This document shows positions 1 through 64,000 of a stretch of 64,000 nt of DNA, piece after piece; the stretch's first letter is position 1; every line of letters begins with the position of its first letter. A model generated the notes under the pieces. That model made no database searches. It worked only from the letters and a program-made list of their open reading frames with translations, and was not told the DNA's origin. This stretch comes from Atopsyche davidsoni (Eukaryota; Arthropoda; Insecta; Trichoptera; Hydrobiosidae), in contig JAILWY010000001.1 of NCBI GenBank assembly GCA_022113835.1, positions 6,510,001 to 6,574,000 on the forward strand. Direction: 5' to 3'. The position numbers were made by a program, and so were the translations under genes.

Positions 1-2502
1 CGATTCTTGACTCATGGGAGAAAATTTAAATATCATAAGCAAACATGGAACCGATGTACGTAGAAGATAAATAAATATTTTTGGTAAGGGCTTGATTCTC
101 GTTCAATCGATTGTTTAATTTTACGTACGCATTTAACTTGTGTTAAGAATGTAGCGGTTTTTCAAACTGCTTTTTTCTTTTATTCACCTCTGATTCTGCG
201 TTATGTAAAATGGGCGGTTAAGTTTATACATTTATAAAATAATGTTTTGTAAAAATAAAACCATATTTCTTAGGTATCCCCAGTGAATACCCCCATGAAA
301 AATGGCTTAGTTGTATCAGGAGGTTACCTACACATGAAAAAAAAAAAAAGGAATAAGCTGTCAGGCCGCATATTCGGACTTTGATTTGAACTGAAATGGT
401 GAGACCGAATGGGTCCGTTGAATGTTGTAGGCGACATTGGTATTTTATGTATTCCAGATGCTTCGCAACGAAGAGAAGGGTATTCCCCAGTTGTTGGACA
501 ATTTATCGTACGATCTGCTCTCCTCCCACTTAAAGTAAGACCGCCGACTATTGAGACCGTTTCCTGGTATTTTCAGTTGAAATCTATCCGAGCTACCCGG
601 GGGTGTTGTTTTTACTAAATTATTAAATTACGGATTCAATCTGAAAGCTTATTTCTGACTGTTCGTAGATATCAAATTATCGCTATTAAAATAATTTGTG
701 AATATTTTGCAAATGAATAATAAAACTTTAATGCGATTACCTATCTGCGGTAAATTATATATATTGTCTGCATTAAGCATTTATCATAAATAATATTTTT
801 GAGCTACTCCATAAAATATCTTACACATAAAAAAACATCTACCATATATGAAAAAAATACAATAAAACCACAATAAACATATATCCAACGAAGATAAATG
901 TTAAGTCTATCTCGTCTGTAAGTCTTGTATTTTTACTAGATATATCAATGTAATCGGTTACCCTCTACCAGCTCGTCATTCTCAAACAAAACGATCAATC
1001 ATGGCGTCACATCCGCGTGGCACTAAAAACTCTCCCCCTTCCGCCGCGTCCTCCAACCCTTCCAAGCCTCCCACCCCACGAATAAAAGCCTCCCCCGACC
1101 GTTTTATCACCGGAAAGCGGCTCCCGGCAGATAACCGACCGGACTGACCGCAGAAACCGGACGGCTGCGGTTAACAAATGGTATATTGTTTTTAACGATT
1201 CCTGGTACGCCAACTGTACCATCGGGACTTTTAAAACAACATTGGTTTGTGCTAAATAAATAAATATTTAAAACTTATACCGCACTACTCTCGTGGTGCT
1301 TGCAACAGCGCAAACACTTAACTGGAGAACTTTGTCTCTTTCTATTACTTGAAACACCATTCAAATGAAATAAATAATTTATCCATTCTGTCCTCTTAGA
1401 TTCTGAAGCTATCGCCTGAAACAAAGTAACTTTTTGCGTAAAAAAAATAAATAATTATTTTTATAATAACATTTCGATTTCAATTCAATTTCAAACACTT
1501 CTGGGCGCGCCGGTGAATATTAAAAAAATCGACCAGATTTTTCATGACAGGTCTAGTAATCCTCAAACAACTGACGCTATTGCAGTCGGGGCGGACTCAC
1601 ATCCCAGCGTGGTGCGGCCATAACGACACTGGGGGAAGCAAACATTTAATTAATTAAATTCTATCCGACGATATTGTCTTTTTTTTAATTAACTATTCTC
1701 CTGACAGTGCGCCGTGATTCGCTTGCATGGATGGATTCGACGCAATTCGGAGCGATGCATTCCGTGGAATTATTATTTAGATTGAAGCGAGTTCCGTTGG
1801 TTTAGGTGGAATGGATTTTTTTATATCTGAAGGAATATTCTTTTGCTTTGTATCTCCGTGAGTTAAGTATTTATAACAGTTTCCATTACTCAAAGCATTT
1901 CAAACACTTTTTACGTCGCTCTTGAATAAAGAGTAATAAAATGAATGGTTCTACTCTGAAATAAGAGCCTCATCCCATTTCAGACAGAATTCATTTTCTT
2001 AGAATCGTTGGGATAAAAATTGAATCCGTAGGGTGAAGAGAATGATGCTGTTTTTTTTATTGCATCTTAAAATGATAATGTGATAATATATTATTGTTTA
2101 AAATCATGGATATTTACAAAGCTCTTGTGTCCTATTATTCTTTTTCAGTTTTTTAATGCTATTTCTAAGGAGTTGTTTTTTCGAGGAAGTCTCAATTTTC
2201 AAAGTAATTGGATCGGGAAGCTTCGGGAACCATCCATTATCTAACTGCATAGAAATCGGTTAAGGGCTGTTCTATTCCTCTTGTTGTGGTTTATCAGAAG
2301 TAAAGAGATTAGGAAAGTAACAACAGCGTGTCTAACAAAATCCAATTTATTTGATAAAAGAAGCTAAACTACTAACCCAACTTCTTTTCAGAACTGAATT
2401 GAAATAAAGTTACTGATTTTGATAATTAATTGAAAATGACATTTTAAAACACAGTAACAGATAATATTATTTTTAATAAGAAGTGATAGTATAATTTATT
2501 AC
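1..2502. other. rdgC intron downstream of the last visible exon (runs off the window)
   Basis: I searched the minus strand for the later EF-hand loops and found none. A GC-richer islet lies at about 1010-1160 and another at about 1560-1640, with no recognisable coding. The rest is AT-rich and featureless. Confidence 0.7.
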
Positions 2503-60516
<58,014 letters not shown>

Positions 60517-63500
60517 CTGTTACAAAAATAAGCATAATTAAATATATAGTGCCATTAAACATATTTAAGCAGACCAAAATAATTTATTATAGATTCGAAG
60601 CCATTTGAAAAGGTAAGATAATCAATGGTACATGTCCTTAGCAAATATTATATTTGAGCTCTCGGTGTGTGCCTAACGAATTCAAGCCACTTGAGTTCCG
60701 TCCGCGCGCCTGGAAAGAGACGCTCGATTCAGTAGCCTAGAAATATTTACTGTAATAATTAAATAATTTTCGTGAAGTGTACTTTCAGGAAATATTGGCA
60801 CATCATCGCACCCTATGAAGTTTTTCAGGTCCTTAATATATATAATGATCTTAATATAAGCTATTATTAATACCGTGACACTTCATCGGGACATTCATAT
60901 AGAATGATCCTTTTATTCACAATTTAGTTTAACAGTGCTATTTTTGGAAAGATTTCAGCACCTTTTTTTTTTTTTTTACACATATTTAAGAAATTGACTT
61001 AAAAACGAATTTACACTTATTTTGTATAAAAAGTACTGAATTCAGATTTGATGTTGAAGTATTTACATAGCTTATAACCTTATTGCATCGCTAAAACATA
61101 CTTGTAAAAGGCAACCGTGATAACTTTATGTTATCTAAAAAGACTGTACAAGCTTCTAAAGAGATGACGGAATTTCAAGTTTGTTGGATGTTTTTAGAGT
61201 AATTGTGTTTATACTTCATAAATACGAGGTTAAATAATCCATTGGTAGTGCAACAATATTGTTAGTTTTTTAGTTATATACGCATTATTATAAATAACTT
61301 AATCTAAGAGTCTTTTCACTTCGATGCAATTCACGAAACATCCATCCCACGATAATAAAAATGTTATATAAGTATTTTGAAATAGTCGTGTCATCAACAT
61401 TAGTAATGTTTGTTTTATTTTTATACATTATGGGACTACAATAACTGAAAAACTTAAATAAAATAGTGGCCCTTAAAAAAAAACTAAATTTTAAATGGAT
61501 GCAATAAAAAAGACTAAGCTTAATATTACTTGAGAACACTATTTATTAATTAATATAGGAAAAAAATTCGTTTCAGCATAAATATCTACAAAAAATTAAT
61601 TAATATTCTTGAAATACTCCTATTAATTATCATTGAAGTAGGTCAGCGCTGCAGCTTAATTAAAATTCAATTACATTGCTGGGAATTAAAAGTTCACCTT
61701 GCCCGTCGGGACTTCCTAATACCGCTCGGTTATTTCTTGAAAACTATTTCAAAATTTAGCATCCTCAGCAGAAGTTGTGCAGGGTCGCCGGAGACTGCAT
61801 TGAATACAGAAAACAAATATATCAAACTAACTTCTGGAAACAACTGTGAGCATAGGGCTTATTATTCAGTATCAGTTTTGAATACACGACGTGCGGAAAA
61901 CTGTTGAAAAATATCTCGTGTACGAGATATTATTAGAGTTAAAACTTTATGTTACAATGCAATATCCATTTCAATGCACCCCATCTGTAAGATGACATGA
62001 ATTCACGTTTCTGTTTTACTTATGAGTAATTACTTATGAATCAGATTTTTTTAAAATTTACTTCTCTTTAAATTATGAGTTTTAACATACTATTTTCTTT
62101 TATTCAAGTCTTATATAAAAACAAGCATTTTTTAAAAAGTCTAGAAACACTAGAAAAGAAGATAATATCACGTAAGGTTAAAAAAAAACCATTTATTGAA
62201 TAGCAAGCAGATAATGGTAACTTTGAATAATAAATTTATGAGACTAATCAATAATTATTATATAAAAATACTATTCCATACCTAATTGCTAATGGATATT
62301 AAGAAACGATTGTATATGATTAAAAATATATTATTAAAAACTTCAAAAATATGAAATATTTTAGAAACGTAACATATTTGAGATAGTGCAATTAAAAATC
62401 TGTAGAAAGCCAGTAAAAACTATTGGAGTCAGGTAAACTATGATAAAAATATTTCACCTGTTATCTAAAATCAACTATATATACTTTTTATCAAGATAAA
62501 TATGACGAAAAAATGACGAAACAAATCGAAATATCTAAAAAAAACATTGAAATATATAGTTATGTAGAACAAACAGCTGTCATCTGTAATAACAGTAAAA
62601 AATGAATCAATTTGAGTGTTTCTTAATAAGACAGTAAATCATCGAAATAAATATTATCTACTTGGGCATCTATGCAAATTTCCATTGCGGTTATCTACGT
62701 CGGACATGAGTATAGGCAATTACTATCGTTTGTTTAATGGCAAGTCCATACAATGGGTCAGAGCCATTAGAGAGTCGCGAGCTCGGGTCCCCCGCTGACA
62801 TAAAATGCAGTTGCATACAAACAAAGGAATGCACTCCCTCAGGAAATATTCGCAAGTCACGTCACTTGCTCGGTAATGGGGCCAACGTGACCATTAATAA
62901 ACTTACTTGCATCCGTGGACGAATCATAAATAAAAATCTAACATCGCTTGCCATTATTGGACATATTTATGTAGAAATATATGCTTTGAAGATTGAAAGA
63001 GGGATATGCTATACAATCAAAAGAAAATAACAAGTTGTAATATCGTAAATGTAATATGCATACTTTGCTTTTTAAATCATCGATACAAACGCAAATTCTC
63101 ACGGTACTGCAGCAACAAAAGCTTTGTTTTATAAAAGTATATTTTACCTTTTACTCTTTTCTAATAGCCCAGTGACCAATAAACGTATTACACTACAAAC
63201 TCACAGTTTATTTAAATGACATTGTTTTAACGAAACAGTGATTAATAATGCACTGTATTATTTTTTTAAATTTATTTTTCAATGAGAAATTCTGCACTCT
63301 TTTCAATAGTTATTTCAGCGTGTTGGACGTAGAAACATAGATCATGGTTTTGGTCAGCCATGACACATTTTACACGTGAAGCTTCAGACAAGAGATGAAA
63401 TATGCAAAAGACAATTTCTAAAAAGACATGTATGTAAAAAACGTGGGGTTTGTTTCAAACCAAAGTGACAAACCTTGTAAAATTCGGTAGGGTATTGGAG

Positions 63501-64000
63501 AGTTCTTGACGGTACCCTCGAGATGGGAAACGACAGAGCTTAGCGTCCCATAGTGAATCTAACTTGACAGGGGCTGCTGGTAGCAGAGACAGTGAACTGA
63601 TATACTCGCCTTGCAATAAATCAAGAAAACCTACTGCCAATGCTATTATTGACACATTTATAAGAATAATATCATAGACGGCATGTCTTACTGTTTAAAT
63701 AAAATTCAAATGTTACTTCATGAATTGTGTATACAATTTTTAAAATACAAGTAAACTTGGTTGACATTAAAATATAATACAAATAAAAAAAACCCTGAAA
63801 GTGACATACTATATTAACTATTTGGTTTGTAAAATGTTTTTTCTTTAAATAAAAATATATCGTTTAACATAATAATTATGTTTATACGGTAAAAACTACG
63901 TGATTTTTAACTCAAATTTAAATTATTTGAAAATACTTACAAAAACATTAAAAGCCTTAATGCAAAATTGCTTGTATATCTGAAATTTCAAATATTCTAA
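60517..64000. other. Region upstream of the first visible rdgC exon
   Basis: It is probably intron or 5' flank. A GC-rich stretch at about 60660-60730 with a GCGCGC core is the nearest candidate for a 5' exon or promoter element, but no motif proves it. Higher-complexity blocks at about 61640-61800, 62740-62930 and 63480-63640 are unidentified. No coding exon of rdgC was found. Confidence 0.6.

Noticed and set aside
1007..1222. Minus-strand 71-codon frame considered as the next rdgC exon
   Set aside because: Gly/Arg-rich with no EF-hand loop residues, so it does not fit the missing C-terminus.
61952..61984. Minus-strand ATG GGG TGC (MGC) directly after an acceptor-like CTTACAG, recalling the PPEF N-terminus
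   Set aside because: The frame stops after ten residues and there is no donor before the stop, so it cannot join the exon at 60516.

Overview
The window is a piece of an insect nuclear genome, most likely lepidopteran. It is strongly AT-rich by eye, with long introns, many TA-type microsatellites, a short insect-type TTAGG run and decayed insect transposons. The order is an inference from genome texture and the mariner-like and LINE-like remnants; I could not test it.

There is one recognisable gene. It lies on the minus strand, spans nearly the whole window and is incomplete at its 3' end, and perhaps at its 5' end. It is the rdgC/PPEF gene (retinal degeneration C, serine/threonine protein phosphatase with EF-hands). 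Eleven coding exons can be placed to the base with GT/AG splice sites and continuous reading phase. In transcript order (+ coordinates) they are 60389-60516, 53613-53706, 51527-51672, 49108-49272, 46053-46219, 34360-34396, 32264-32413, 25931-26011, 24878-25063, 19874-20129 and 2503-2660. Joined, they encode 522 residues counted from the first methionine seen: an N-terminal IQ motif, a complete PPP-family phosphatase core with every metal-binding motif, and the first C-terminal EF-hand. The remaining EF-hands, roughly 120-140 residues by comparison with the family, should lie left of position 1. A 5' exon may lie right of 60516.

Everything else is intron or flank. The introns run from 0.87 kb to 17.2 kb and hold microsatellites, a perfect 20-bp-arm hairpin, a probable non-autonomous hAT element (59441-60298), a truncated mariner 5' end (41373 to about 41495), two probable LINE 3' coding remnants on the + strand (about 15312-15403 and 58639-58827) and a probable A-tailed retroposon end on the minus strand at about 44103. 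Short GC-rich islets recur in the AT-rich introns and are the best candidates for regulatory or conserved non-coding DNA. No operons, CRISPR arrays, rRNA genes or convincing tRNA genes are present, and I found no previously undescribed system. The findings concern the architecture of rdgC and small structures inside its introns.
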